Origin: Takakia lepidozioides
Lineage: Eukaryota; Streptophyta; Takakiopsida; Takakiales; Takakiaceae
Length of the DNA stretch: 64,000 bases
Reading direction: 5' to 3'
Assembly: GCA_030704615.1 (NCBI GenBank)
Contig: CM060733.1
Location: 60,202,001-60,266,000, forward strand
Below the pieces are notes generated by a model. That model saw only the letters and a program-made list of their open reading frames with translations, did no database searches and was not told the DNA's origin. A program made the translations under genes and the position numbers. Positions 36,181-48,220 of the stretch are shown piece by piece (the stretch's first letter is position 1; each line of letters starts with the position of its first letter).

Positions 36181-37040
36181 CTGGCAACAGGTGTGCGCAC
36201 TACAATTTTGCGAGTATGTCGTGTATTTAGGAGGTTGTGTGCAAAAGTAGTGAATCCTGCAGAGTATAAGGAGTTGAAACATGAAGCAGTTGTTACTCTC
36301 TGTCTAATGGAGAAAGAGTTCCCACCATCATTCTTTGATGTGATGACACATCTACTTGTCCACCTAGTGGACGAGCTCGATTTATGTGGTCCTATGGCAT
36401 CACATTGGATGTACCCCATGGAGCGGGCAATGAAAGAAATGAAGGGGTACGTCCGGAACATGGCATAACCCGAGGGCAACATGGCTCAAGGATACATTTT
36501 TTATGAAGCTCTAGGATTTTGCACGGAGTATATGGTAGGATATGATGGAACCGCACGAAGGGTGTGGGATGCAGATGAGGAAGAATATGTGGCCGGCGTA
36601 GTTTTGGAAGGAGCCGGCAAACCTCGGAAATTGGGTGACTTGCATGCTATTGTACACGATTACATCATTCAAAATCATCCAAGCATATCCGATATGTTGA
36701 AGTAAGTCCACACCCTTTCAGATCTGAACATGATATGTTGAAGTAAGTCCATACCCTTTCAGATCTGAATATTTTGTTGATTTGATCTTTTTGTACTGCC
36801 CCATGCTTAGTCTGTGTTGGCTAAATAGCCTCGACATTTTGTGCCAGGAAATATGAAGAGGAGTCCACACAAATGGATGATTGTCCTTCATTTGCTGCTT
36901 GGCTGCCAAATGCTGTACGGGAACATCTATCTGGAATTCAAGAACATGTGCTTGAAGATGGCGTACGACAAGAATTACTCGATCTTTCAAGACCCCCATC
37001 ATATTATGCCTTGACATACAATGTCGCGCACCTCACTTCG
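36181..37040 (+). pseudogene. CACTA transposase C-terminus (DUF4218), two exons, disrupted
   Basis: The part from 36181 is typical DUF4218: VCRVFRRLCAKVVN, VTLCLMEKEFPPSFFDVMTH, HLVDELDLCGPMASHWMYP and MKEMKGYVRN, then a TAA stop at 36466-36468 and, still in frame, PEGNMAQGYIFYEALGFCTEY. The exon ends at 36701 (TTGAA|GTAAGT) and joins in phase to 36848-37040 (acceptor GTGCCAG, donor TCG|GTAAGC). This is the half of a TNP2 protein that the relic at 19390-21813 lacks, but it lies on the opposite strand 15 kb away and is fused to an unrelated exon on its left. Confidence 0.85.
36691..36772 (+). repeat. 41-bp tandem duplication containing a splice donor
   Basis: The sequence starting GATATGTTGAAGTAAGTCCA is present twice in tandem (36691-36731 and 36732-36772), with one or two differences. 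Each copy carries the exon end and GTAAGT donor of the DUF4218 exon. Confidence 0.9.
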
Positions 37041-37254
37041 GTAAGCTCCCCCTCAAGTCATAGCTACTCGCTTTGATGCGCGCGCCTAACTCCCAACCTG
37101 GCCGCCGGGCCAACTTGGAGCTTCGGCTGCTCACCGGGGCATAACGGTCCCCCTTCGTACTCCCAATGAACCCTCCACCGATTTGGAACCAGCGGGAATT
37201 CCCTTTGGTAGTTGGCAATCCGGAACAGCTCCCCACTCTTTGGTCGCTTAAACC

Positions 37255-40200
37255 AGACGCAAGATCAAGAAAGGAGAAAATTTTAGCACCATGCAATTGA
37301 TCCAAGGTTTCATTAAGCCTGGGTAGAGGGTAGGCATTTTGTTTTGTGATGTCATTCAGTTTCCTGAAGTCAACACAGAAACAGGTTGTGCCATCTTACC
37401 GACCAGGACAATTGGACTGGCCCAAGGAGAAACTGAAGATTTAATCACACTAGCATCAACCATTTTCTGGATTTCTTCTTGGATTATGGCACGTTCCTTG
37501 ACACTCTCTCGGTAAGCAAATTGTTTAATAGGAGCCCCTTCAGTGACTATGTCATGTTGAAGAATAGGAGTGCGCCCCAAATCAGTGGATCCCAAACTGA
37601 AAACATCTAGATTCTTTGCAATAAGCATTTCCACTTTCCTCCTTTGTCCTGAGGAGGGAGTTGTGTCTAACTTGATTTCAGATAAGACTTTGGTGAGGGC
37701 CTTCTTACCTCCTAGGCTGAGATCAGGGACAGGTGGTGGTGCAACTGCAGCAAAAGCAGCAACCTCATCTAAGGGGCCATGTTGGATGCCAATGGTCTCA
37801 AGTCCAAAGCCAGCTTACACCTATTGTATTTCAGCAATGGGAAGAGCAGTGATGCGAGCCAGAACTTGCCCTTTTTTTATAGTCACATGGAAGCACTCGG
37901 GATTAGTAATCAGAATCTTGACTTCTTGCCGATATCCTCTATCTAGAACACCAGTGGCCATCAGGCAATGCTTAAGGGCAGTCAGTTTCCTCCATCCTTC
38001 AACTTCTAGGAAATGAGCAGCTGGACACAAGAAGGCCAGACCAGACTTGACCACCTTCTGGGTCAAGGTAGGGATGGTGATGTTGAGAGGTGCACAAATC
38101 AGAGTAGAATTTTTTGGAATGGCTATGGGCACCCCTGTCCTATCTCTAGCACCAGGAACATGCCACTGATATAAGAGTTGAAGATCAGGCTGATACTTGT
38201 AGAAATCATTCCAATTGAGGTTCGAGTGAGAGTTCTGCTGTACCTTCTTGACCAGGGCCTGGACTCTGGACAAATTGGCTGTGGCAGATCCAGCCTTGAT
38301 CTTCACTGCTTTCAAGGGAACCACTACTTCATGCCCTTCTCCATTGTTAAAGCGAAGGGAATAGTCTACTAAGCTGATGGTGGCACCAGCTCCAGTCATC
38401 CAGTCAAGGCCTAGAAGGAATTGATCTCCAATGGTGACTATGCAGGTCACCACAACCTCCTTTTTATGAATTCTGATGGGAACAATGACTAGTCGTAAGG
38501 GCTCATACCTGGATCCATCTGCAATAAGCACCTCAATACCTATGGCAGGCCATAGTTTAAGGCCAAAAACTCTTACAACATTTAAAGGTATAACAGATAT
38601 AGTGCATCCAATATCAACCACACAGGGAAAGCTGAGCTCGTGGATATGGCACTAGGCCATGAGGGGATTGATATGCTGCCTAGCAGTCTGTCTCTTGAGA
38701 GGACATGCAAAGCTTAAAAGTTAGTAGATAAAACAGCTTGAATCGGAACAAAAGAAGTAGGGTTGGTAGGTGATGGACCTCTTGCCCCCTTCCCAAGAGA
38801 TCTTTCTAGTTTAAAGGAGGGGAAGAGCCACTAGTTGTCTTCTTGTTCTTGATCAGCTTTGGTAGCCCTGCTCTGTCTAGACAATGCTTCGTCCAATGTT
38901 CAAATGATCCCACAATGTAACAGGCACGTTTACCCTCATAGGCTTGCCCAGTCTGGGTTCGACCTCTATTGTTACCGTCTGTTGGTCCTTGGCTATGTCG
39001 AGGCTGCCACCTCTGTTGATGAGCCTGCATGGCAGCAAACTGAGTGGCATAGACTCACTAAGAGCTCTGAGCCCATTGGAGCTTGAAACTTGGCATGATG
39101 TTGCATTGATTTGCTGTCAGCCAAGTCTGCCATTTTAAGATTAATTTCGGCTAACATAGTCTTGTCATTGACAAAATGACGTCGCTGAGCCCAATTCTAA
39201 ATAGTGGAAGGCAATCCAAGGAGAAAATACCTTTTAACCATACGATCCCTCTCTGTCGGGTCTGGCAAAGCAATCCAGAGGCCACTCAGGAGGTTTGAAC
39301 AAGATCTTTGCCCATTCCACCAGAGTTGAGGCTGGGATCATCCATGACAGCCGCATGCAGTAAGTCACGAGCTGGTCCCTTCATGCTCATCCTAAAGATC
39401 GCCATTTTGAAATTCTCAGGCACTCCATTGACACCAACAATGACCTCAAACATCTGAAGATATCTATCAAAATCTTCTCCCATGGTATATTATGGGTAAG
39501 GTTGAGTAGTCAGCTGAGGGATCAGATGACAAGGCAAGCTATGGTTAATGTGACCAGGGAGGACAGACCCATGAGCAGGGCAACAGGGAACCATGGGAGC
39601 AGCACTACCATGCACACATCCAATATTAGATGCAGAATTATAACCCATATTATTATTGTTGGCTAATCCTGTAGCAGTTGAAGCTGACAGATGTGACGCC
39701 ACCGTGCATGGAGAGGTTGCTGAGCAGGAGCAGGGTAGTTCGACTGCAAGTGGTTGCATTCCACTCATGGGAAGATGGATGCCAATCCCACACGGTTGTG
39801 TGACACCTAGAGACAACATGCATACCCATGGACTGGCTAGAGACAAGGTATGGTGGCACCCGGCCTAGCCCCCACTAATTGACTTGTGATGGCAGGAGTC
39901 GGAGCAGTAGACACACTAGAGGGCCCTTGCATCATGATACCCCCACCTTGAACAACACCATGCACATTCAACACAGGAAAACTGCCCACACACATACCTG
40001 AATTTGCAGGCAACAAATTCCCTTCCCCGAGAGTGGGACTAGGGAAATTCACAACAGGCAGCACACTAGGACTCAAGTTAGCAACCTGGGCCGACATACT
40101 GCTTGCCATAGCCCTAGTGTCCGAGACCAACCCGATTCTACCTTGTCCATGACCAGATTGCACCATGGGCTTACTACCTTGAACCCATGGCACTAATAAG

Positions 40201-40483
40201 TAGGAATTGCGGTTTTTGCCACCCCTGATTCTGTGGGCAAAACAGCAGAGCCCTCCTTATCTATCCTCACGATACCATCATCATGCAACAGTTCTAAGTC
40301 CTCCTCAAAATTACCAGAGTCCAAGGAAACGTCATCAATCAAGGCATTACCTGCCTGGAGATTGTCCAATTCCCCACTTACATCAGGCATGCCTCTGCCA
40401 GGCGGCCCGAGTGGCTCTTGCGAACTGGACATGAACCTCTGTCTACCAGATCGCAACCAAGAACTTGCAGATGCGTTTGGCAT
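37255..40483 (-). pseudogene. Ty3/gypsy gag-pol relic (gag, zinc knuckle, protease, RT start)
   Basis: Reading leftwards: gag leader and N-terminus (40483-39490), gag core (39483-39286; FKMAIFRMSMKGPARDLLHA), a zinc knuckle (about 38925-38880; CYIVGSFEHWTKHC, where the second Cys is Val), protease (38621-37821; VDIGCTISVIP in place of DTG or DSG, and FLLGLDWMTGAGA) and the start of reverse transcriptase (37634 to 37255; SPWASPIVLVGK, then LDQLHGAKIFSFLDLASG). It is cut off just after LDLASG. The mutated knuckle, the DTG-to-DIG change and several frame breaks show it is inactive. No LTR was identified. Confidence 0.88.
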
Positions 40484-42505
40484 GCAAAAACAAAGACAAT
40501 CGTGGAAGAGAAAGAACCTCTAAGCCGCCGGGATGAGCAGTCGCGGCCTTGGGCTCGGCACCCGTGAGGCTTCGGGAGTCCAAACAGAGCAAGAAAGAAG
40601 CTTGAGCAGGTCGTGGGGATCGGAACTATACACTGCCAACGCCAGCCACTCCCACACCCTCTCGTCCTTAATCCACAAGCCCACCCGTGTCGTGCCGTTA
40701 TCCTCCCACGTCCGGGACAACACTGAGGAATTGGGAAAGCTATATCTACAACAGAACGCGGTATATCTGACTGCCAGGCCGCGGTAGTCATGGTTTTCCT
40801 GACTTTGACCATGACTTCCCTGTATTTTTGGACCAAATGGGGCTTCACGTAGTCGTTGAAATGACTGCGTGACTACGTAGTCCTCTGGGTGACTCGTTGG
40901 TAGACTTCGTCATGACTGCATGGCTCCGCACTGGCCGAAAGGTTGGTCAACGATGGTTGACCAGCGTGAGCTCACCACCAAATAGTCGTTGGAATGACTT
41001 CTAGTGCAAGCGTGGTAGCCAAAAGGTTAAAACAATTTAAAAAGTTGCTTATAGGGTTGCCCATTAGAGGGCTGGAACTTAGTTTTTTTTCTTATTTCTC
41101 CTGTGCGGTTTCTTAGTATCGAGCTGTTGTGTCATGGAACACGATGATCGCATGATAGGGCGTGGGATGGAGGCTTTGCATTGAGCTACTGATGCGGGGC
41201 GAAGCACAACCTGCACCGCAACCGCAATGGGCTCTTAGCTCATGTTTGTACCGTGATGTGGTATTCTTCCTGATGTTTACAAGGTTCTTGGGAGAGTCGG
41301 CTTGGTCTTGGCAGTCCGTGTTTCCCAGCCGCACTGTGGTGGTTCTCACAGACCAATATTCTGACTTTACCTGACGACAGACACAAGCAGCACATACAAA
41401 AGGTCCTCTTGGGTTCATGGTCAGTCAAATCCTCCATGGGTCATGACACAAGGTCGAGGACAAATGTGGTGAGGGCACCTTCTTCTTTGACCTATTTCAG
41501 CCTGTTTTGCCCTCTCATCAGACTCGGCACGGAGCAGAGCTGGCATGAGTTTGTGAAGATCCTTCACGATCATGGTGGGACAACCGCAATCACAAGGTGT
41601 GGCTTTTTCTTAATGTACCATGTGAAGAAGTTAGTCCATCCTGCAAATATGGGCTCTTGGCTCCTGTTATGAAATGACAGCAGAAAGGAGGGTTATTTGC
41701 ATCCTCAATGCATGTGCTGACCTGGGAGCCCTGTAAGTAGGCAAGAGCTGGTTGATGTTGACATCATCAAAGCTGGGATTTGGAGACTGGCCTTGCTGAC
41801 ATGAACGCGAAATGTGGAAGCATGCCTGGCAAACTCCGGTGAGTGTAAGTTTTGGTTGTTGTTATGGTTGATGACCTAGTTTAGTATCTTTAAATAAATA
41901 TACACGTGTACCATATTCTTGGTAGTTAGGGACTGGTGATTGATTTCTGAATATCTGTTGGAAGATTAGGATTCTGAGATACATCTATTGACTAAGTTTT
42001 CAAAGTTATATGCACTAAATTACAATCTAAGCTCCCTCAGATTTACTGTATTTCAGGGTCACTTGACCAGTCTGTGACCTACAATCCCATCATTTATAAC
42101 TGCCTTGCTGTACATTTTTCACCAAAGGGGCTTGTGGATTCTCTTGCAATAAGTTTAAGCAAGAGGATGAATGCAGACATCTACAGCAGTAGCCAGATTG
42201 AGCACTGTGTGGGAGCGAATCTGTAAACACACCTAGTCAGTTACACCAAGTTTTCGATATTGTAAGTTCGTTCCTGACATTCATTCCCATGTTTTTGCAA
42301 TCAACCTATCAAAATTACGAATGTGATTCAATGATTTGTATGCATGCCTCATCTCGATCATTATCTTCACTTCACTTCATTTCACTTTGGCATGAGGTGC
42401 AAAGTATCCCATATATATTTGTGTTTTTTTTCTTTGACATTAAGTATTCCTGCATTTTCACAAATTGCTCCGCTACTGGAATCAACTAATTTGGAAGCTA
42501 TACAG
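40484..42505. other. Unassigned sequence between gypsy and FCP1-like relics
   Basis: No recognisable gene. The stretch 40780-41000 contains several GTAGTC/GACTAC motifs in both orientations and a GTGAGCTCAC palindrome near 40967, like the regions near 21250-21500 and 26280-26450. This suggests a shared transposon-derived sequence. Confidence 0.45.
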
Positions 42506-44898
42506 ATGGACCTGAACTGTAGCATCGGTCTTCCGCAATTGTCAATGATTGGCTCAATTCAAGATACCGATGTTATATCTGTTTCTTACAATCAACCACG
42601 GATCTCGGAGAGAGAGGTATATTTGGAATTTTGTTTTATCCATGATCCCCATTCATATGAATTGGTTGGATATCATGGTTAAGAATGTATCTTTATTTTT
42701 GTTCTTTCAGATATCGGGACATTCAAGAATGGATCCATGTGCATGAAGACGACTTATAATGGAGAGTATTCCACCCCAATCTGAATTGCCCTGTGGAGAT
42801 GCATCATCTGAATTACCGATAGCTGCGAGTCCAAAACGTAGTATTTTGGAGTGGATCAATCCACACTTCTTGGCAAGGCAGGGACAACTCACGGATCTTT
42901 CGGAACCAATTGCTGCAAGTCCAAAATGTAGTATTTTAGAATGGATAAATCCACATTTCTTGGCGAGGCAAGAGAAGTTTATGGATCTCTCAGAGCCGAG
43001 AGTACGAGAAGCGAAGGTAAGTTACTATTATAACATACATAATGTGATTTTATGTTTGTTCATTATATTTTTGGTAAATGTACTAAAACTTCTGCGAGCA
43101 GGACCTTGTATATGTTTCAGTTAAGCCGAGCATGTCCGAGCATTCGTCTGATTGTTTTGTGGTCTCAAGAGGGATAACTTCAGATCTACATAAGGAAAGC
43201 TCTTAAATTACAACATCCTCTCAATTTGAGAAAATACCATGCAAAGTGAGGTCTGCAACAAAAAATACTGGTGGAATCTCCATTCAAAGATTCTCCAATT
43301 CGGTTCGTAGATCGACAGGATCCGAGTCATCGAATGCAAGTGAGAAAACGGATTTTCTCAAGATAAATGGCATATTTCCCCAAGATCAAAATTGAAGTGT
43401 TCGACCGATGATGGAGGTCGAGAAGCTGATTTGTCGTCCTCATTGTAGCTCCCAATGTGCAAAAAGACTAAAAAAGACTCACAAAGCCTAAAAAAGAAGT
43501 CTTTAAGTGATTTGCCTTAAATCATATCAAATATTTTCGCATTATTCTCATTTCTTGTTATCTTTATATGTTTTGTTGAAGAATATGAGCTCTTTTCTTT
43601 TCGGCGTTGCACTGGTTATGTCCTTTGATGTTGTTGCCAGAAGATGAACTATGTTACTAGCCGATGGGGTTAAAGATACCCAATGCACTTCGACATATGG
43701 TCCGAAGTGATCTTTCTTTTGTGAATTATTTTATGTTCTGTTCTTTGGCAGTACTAATGATATTTCATTTTTATTTCTAGGTGACCGCCTCTAAGAGCGT
43801 AAACACCCAAATCATCTCGGGTCAGAAAAAACGAATGCTTGTCATATTAAGCATCAACGGTCTTTTGTGCTTCAGACCCCCTCCAAGTGGGTTGGAGTTG
43901 TTGAGAGCTAAATATCCCGGACGACGCATAAAACTTCAAGTGCCAGAGACACCATTTGTAATTCCTCGTCCAGGTGTGATTGAATTTTTGAAGTTGTTGA
44001 CGACAAATCTTCATGTCGCTATTTGGTCATGCGCCCAAAAAGATGTTCTTTTCAGAATGCTGGAGGTTTTTTGTTCCAGATCATGAAACAATTTTGTTTC
44101 ATTTTGAGCACTGTACAATTACGTCTGGCTATATCAAGTATGAAATGAAGTATGTGCTCAAAGATATTGACAAAGTTTTAATAAAGTTTGCAGACAAGCC
44201 ATTCGCAAAACAAGGTCAGATTCTCTTAGTTGATGATGAGCCTTCCAATGCACTAAGGAACTCAGAGAATACAGGGTTTTTCCCTCTTCCTTTCAAGATT
44301 TTATCTTCAGGAAAAAATGCCTCTATGGACCAAAACGTGAGTGATATGGTGATGACGGTTTGGCCGTTCATGCACAAGATGATTGGAGCCTCTAGTGTGG
44401 TGGACTATGTCAGTGAAAACTGTGTAAAGAGAACACGACCTTTCATCAGACGTGACCATCCGCATTGGTCTTGGTTCGGGAGATATGTTGATCCATCTAT
44501 TCGTCACACTCGCCTTCTTCAACCTGATTATCTTGGTACGCCAAAAACATTTCGGTGATGATGACAATTCTTTTTTAAAATTATTTTAATTTTCTAAATT
44601 GTTGTTCACCCGTGGCTCCATGGTACTTCGGCATGGATTTCAAAGTGTCTCATTGTGTACTTTTTGTTCAGTGAATCATGAGGAGGAGTTGCGAAATATA
44701 ATTCGACAAGAGAAGGCCTCAACTCGACTGTTGGAATCAGAGTCCCGCAAATCTGGATCTTCAACGTCACGCAGTGTGGTTGCAAGCGTGAATTCCGATG
44801 ATATGTTCAACCACAGCGAGAATAGATCCATGTCCACTGGTGTTGAGAGTCATGTCCAGATTATTTTGAACCGTCTGCACACCAGGAAGACAATGTAA
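42506..44898 (+). pseudogene. FCP1-like HAD phosphatase pseudogene
   Basis: Exons joinable in phase: 42506-42616, 42711-43016, 43102 to about 43490, 43781-44535 and 44672-44898. The FCP1 domain is in exon 4: KKRMLVILSINGLLCF (motif I; family form LDLNGLL or DxDGTL, so the nucleophilic Asp is Ser), HVAIWSCAQKDVLF, LFHFEHCTIT, and QILLVDDEPSNALRN (the DD motif). Exon 5 encodes a coiled tail (NHEEELRNIIRQEKASTRLLE). In-frame stops at 42744, 43204 and 43393 and a frameshift in a six-T run (44067-44072) disrupt it; one T fewer would keep the frame. Exon 2 has a 30-residue internal tandem duplication. Loss of the catalytic residue argues against an active enzyme even apart from the stops. Confidence 0.82.
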
Positions 44899-45245
44899 CA
44901 TGGTATAAGTAAACGACGACGTAGAGTTATGCATCTCTTGCAAGGTAGTCGTTTTGCAAACGAATTATCATTGCAAGGAGGTTCATCTTCAGCTTCTTTT
45001 GGATATTCGTCTCATCCCTCTCTCTCCACATCGTGATGGGACAGAGGGAGAGAGAGGGAGAGACGCAGCGAGGGTGTCTTGTAGTATGATGTTCTTACGT
45101 ACATATCATTACATGGTACAAAACACAATGGGTCAGTATCAGACATGGATTCATTTTTTTTAATAATGTATTTTTGGTAATACATGGATATATATTTTCT
45201 ATCTGGTACTTTGGATCAACAAAATGTCATATTCAAGAAAGACTA
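44899..45245. other. Short spacer
   Basis: 3' flank of the FCP1-like relic with a GA-rich stretch around 45040-45065. Nothing else recognised. Confidence 0.4.
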
Positions 45246-45800
45246 GGGCAGCCGTTGGCCAAGTGTCCAGTGTCATCTAAGTCCCAATGTATCCAAATGC
45301 GTCTCCTATGTCCAACCCCGGATGCGACCTCTGGGATAGCTTGTGCCGTTGGCCCAAGTGTCTTGTGTCATCTAAGCCCAAGTGCAAGATCTCCTATATA
45401 TCCCAGTGCGTTTCCTATGTCGAGGCCCAAGTGGGACCTCTAGGGTAGCCTATGCCATCGGCCCATGTTTGAAGAATTGAAACGCAAAACCGAGTGCAAT
45501 TTCCTATGTATCCTAGTGTGTCTCCTATGTCGAGGCCCAAGTGCGACCTTTAGTGTAGTTTGTGCCGTTGGCCCATGTGTGAAGATTTGAAATCCAAGAC
45601 CGAATGCAATTTCCTATGTATCCAAGTGTGTCTCCTGTCGAGGCCTATCTAAGCCCAAGTGCAATCTTCTATTCATGTATCCAAGTGCATCTCCATGTAG
45701 AGGCCCAAGTGTCTAGTGTCATCTAAGCCCAAATGCAATTTCCTATGTATCCCAGTACGTCTCCAATGTCAAGGCCCAATTCATTATTGATATATCTCCC
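45246..45800. repeat. Degenerate tandem repeat
   Basis: A motif of roughly 60-115 bp recurs several times, containing TCGAGGCCCAAGTGCGACCT, a segment like GCCGTTGGCCCAAGTGT, and CCTATGTATCCCAGTGTG. Copies vary in length and order, so it is an old, complex tandem repeat. No coding potential is seen. Confidence 0.8.
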
Positions 45801-47144
45801 TCGGAAATCATTCCATCTAAGTCCAAATGCATTTCTTTTCCACAAAGCCTACAACCAGATTTGGACCGGAGACCTTTCCATTGATGTCGATGCTCCAATC
45901 CTTGTCCCATGAAAGCCCACTTTGCTATTTTTCACAAATTTTCAGCGACCAAAAGTACTTGAAATTCCACATCGAGGGCTTCCAATGGCACGAGCGTTGG
46001 GGGCCGCGGTTTAGGAGATCTCAACGACGCTACAAAACAAAACAAACTCTCTCTTCATATTTGATATGTCATGTATATATGTGAATCATATTAATTCAAT
46101 CTTTGACGTCGATAAATCCATATATAAACGACAATGCGTTGATGCCAATATCTTTTGCCACTCAAAGTGGAAAAAACTAAAATTGTAGTGATGTTTTCTA
46201 CAAAAGAGTGATATGAACAAGTTTGTATTCACATTCAAAGTGGAAATTGAATATAAAAATGGTTTTCAGTATTAGTTTAGATACTTAAATTAAAATGATA
46301 TTATTATATATAGGTGTATATGTATTATATTTTATTATGTATTTAGTAAATAGATCCGTATTTTCATTAAATCCGGACTTCTTCAAAGTCCGGAATTAGT
46401 TAAAATTGAGTTGTATATTATGTTCGCCCCCTTAGACTCTGTTTTGAGGAGCCAGATTTTGGGACAGAAGTGCTATTTTGTAAATCTGACTGGCAATTGT
46501 TTAAGACAATCTCTTTTTACATCTGAAATCAGTCCCTTCAGTGCCTCTGTTATGTCTTTTGCGCTTTGTCGCTTTGTTCTTTCCTGTGAATGATGGTGGG
46601 TTTGTAAATTTTCAAATAATATATCTCAACAATTAATTTGATGCCACGCGTTCAACCAACAAAACCACTCTACAGTAGGCACCATGACTACACAACACAC
46701 ATCATACATTGACACGTGTTATATCCTTGAGAAAACACCTGGCAATAAGCTCCTATAGGCATAGTCGAGGGAATGACTTTAAATACATTTAAAGTTCAAA
46801 ATAAACTACTCATATGGTGCCACGTGTCTAGATATTAGAATGGCTGTAGTTAGGAAAATGACTGCTGGACCTCCTCATGGATATGCCACGTGGCAGTTTC
46901 TGAAGACGCAATATGGCGCACATCCACAAAACCTCCTGGACTTATTAAAAAGAGACACGTGTACAGTTTGCGCAGCACACTAAGTCATGTATGGTGGAAG
47001 TACATATGACTGCCAAATGACAGTGACATGTATCACTTGGTATCATCTGACTGCAGTCATCCATGACTGACCATCTCGTACTCATTGTATTCACTTGGTT
47101 TGCACGACTTGCAGTCAGCGCAGTCATATGTACCGTTTATGACT
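45801..47144. other. AT-rich non-coding sequence with repeat fragments
   Basis: 45895-46045 is an inverted copy of part of 47520-47710 (shared GACCAAAAGTACTTGAAATT and GAGATCTC segments). 46050-46620 is strongly AT-rich. 46680-47144 has clustered CACGTG-containing and GTCAT/ATGAC motifs. No gene recognised. Confidence 0.5.
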
Positions 47145-48220
47145 CCTGGGGGGGGCACCCCAGCCAACTTGTACCAGCCACGTGCGTGCACAGGAGGGGG
47201 TATTTTTAAACCCCCCATGTACAACATTATACATACATAGGGGGGGTAAGCAACACCTAAAATATAAGTCTACAGCAAGGGTTTAACATGATTAGGATGG
47301 TAGTGTAGTGGTAAGGGTTACCATTGTCACGACTCTCATTGTAGGTTCAAATCTCACAGTGGCTTGAATTTTTTGAAAACTTTGAAAATACATATATATC
47401 ACAATGCAGATTTGTGCTCAAGACCACCTGCACACCACGACCAACTCCATAGCACTAGGCTGGTCCACAATTCATGAAACAACTAGAATGTTAAACAGTA
47501 ATATACAATAAAGACAATATTTTGTTTTGTATCATTGTTGAGATCTCCCCAACCGCGGGGCCCAGCCCTGGTGTTTGGTACCATTGGAAAGCCCTCGATG
47601 AGGAGGGGTGCACTGGCTTGGTATCATAATTTTTGAACTTGCGGTGTGGGAGATATGAAATTTCAAGTACTTTTGGTCGTTGGAAACTTGCGAAAAATAG
47701 CAAAATGGGCTTTCTTGCAACAATTACTGGCCATTTATTTATCCTTTGTACACGGGGACATAAATGTAAATAATTGGGTTTTTTTTTTTCAAATATGGCA
47801 TGAACACAATATTGTTTGTAGGGTCCTTGAGATCTCCCAAACCGCAGGGCCTCTAGCCACGATTTTGGTACCATTAGAAAGCCCTCAATGAGTAGGGATG
47901 CACCGACTTGGTTTCATAAAATTTGGACCTACATAGTAGTACAGGCCGAGGTTTGTTTTTAAATGAATAAACTTGATATAATAAAAAAATACATATACAT
48001 ATTTGAGGGTATTTTTTAATGATTAAAAAAAATACATACAGCAGGGGTATTTTTTTTAAATTACAAATTTCTATATATTTACAGGAGGGGATTTTATAAT
48101 CTTCAAAATGTATGTACAGAGGGGGTATAAATGATCCAAAGACCCGTATACAGGGGTTTTTTTTTATTAGGCGGCGAACGCACGTGATACAGACATTTTA
48201 TAAAGAGTGCACCCCCCAGG
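47145..48220. mobile_element. hAT-like non-autonomous element with 8-bp target duplication
   Basis: The left end CCTGGGGGGGGCACCCC (47145-47161) and the right end, read inward on the minus strand, CCTGGGGGGTGCACTC, form terminal inverted repeats. They are flanked on both sides by TTATGACT (47137-47144 and 48221-48228), an 8-bp target site duplication as made by hAT transposases. The 1,076-bp element has no transposase frame. Inside are a SINE-like segment, two copies of a dispersed repeat (about 47530-47640 and 47830-47940) and a degenerate array of ACAG-GGGGTATTTTT units (47990-48165). Confidence 0.75.
47292..47365 (+). repeat. tRNA-derived SINE-like sequence
   Basis: TAGTGTAGTGG (box A-like, 47301-47311) and GGTTCAAATC (box B-like, 47344-47353) are spaced as in a tRNA promoter. 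A T-arm can be drawn with a mismatch, but not a full functional tRNA. Lies inside the hAT-like element. Confidence 0.45.

Noticed and set aside
47292-47365. A functional tRNA gene
   Set aside because: Boxes A and B are present but the acceptor and anticodon stems cannot be paired; SINE-like is the better reading.
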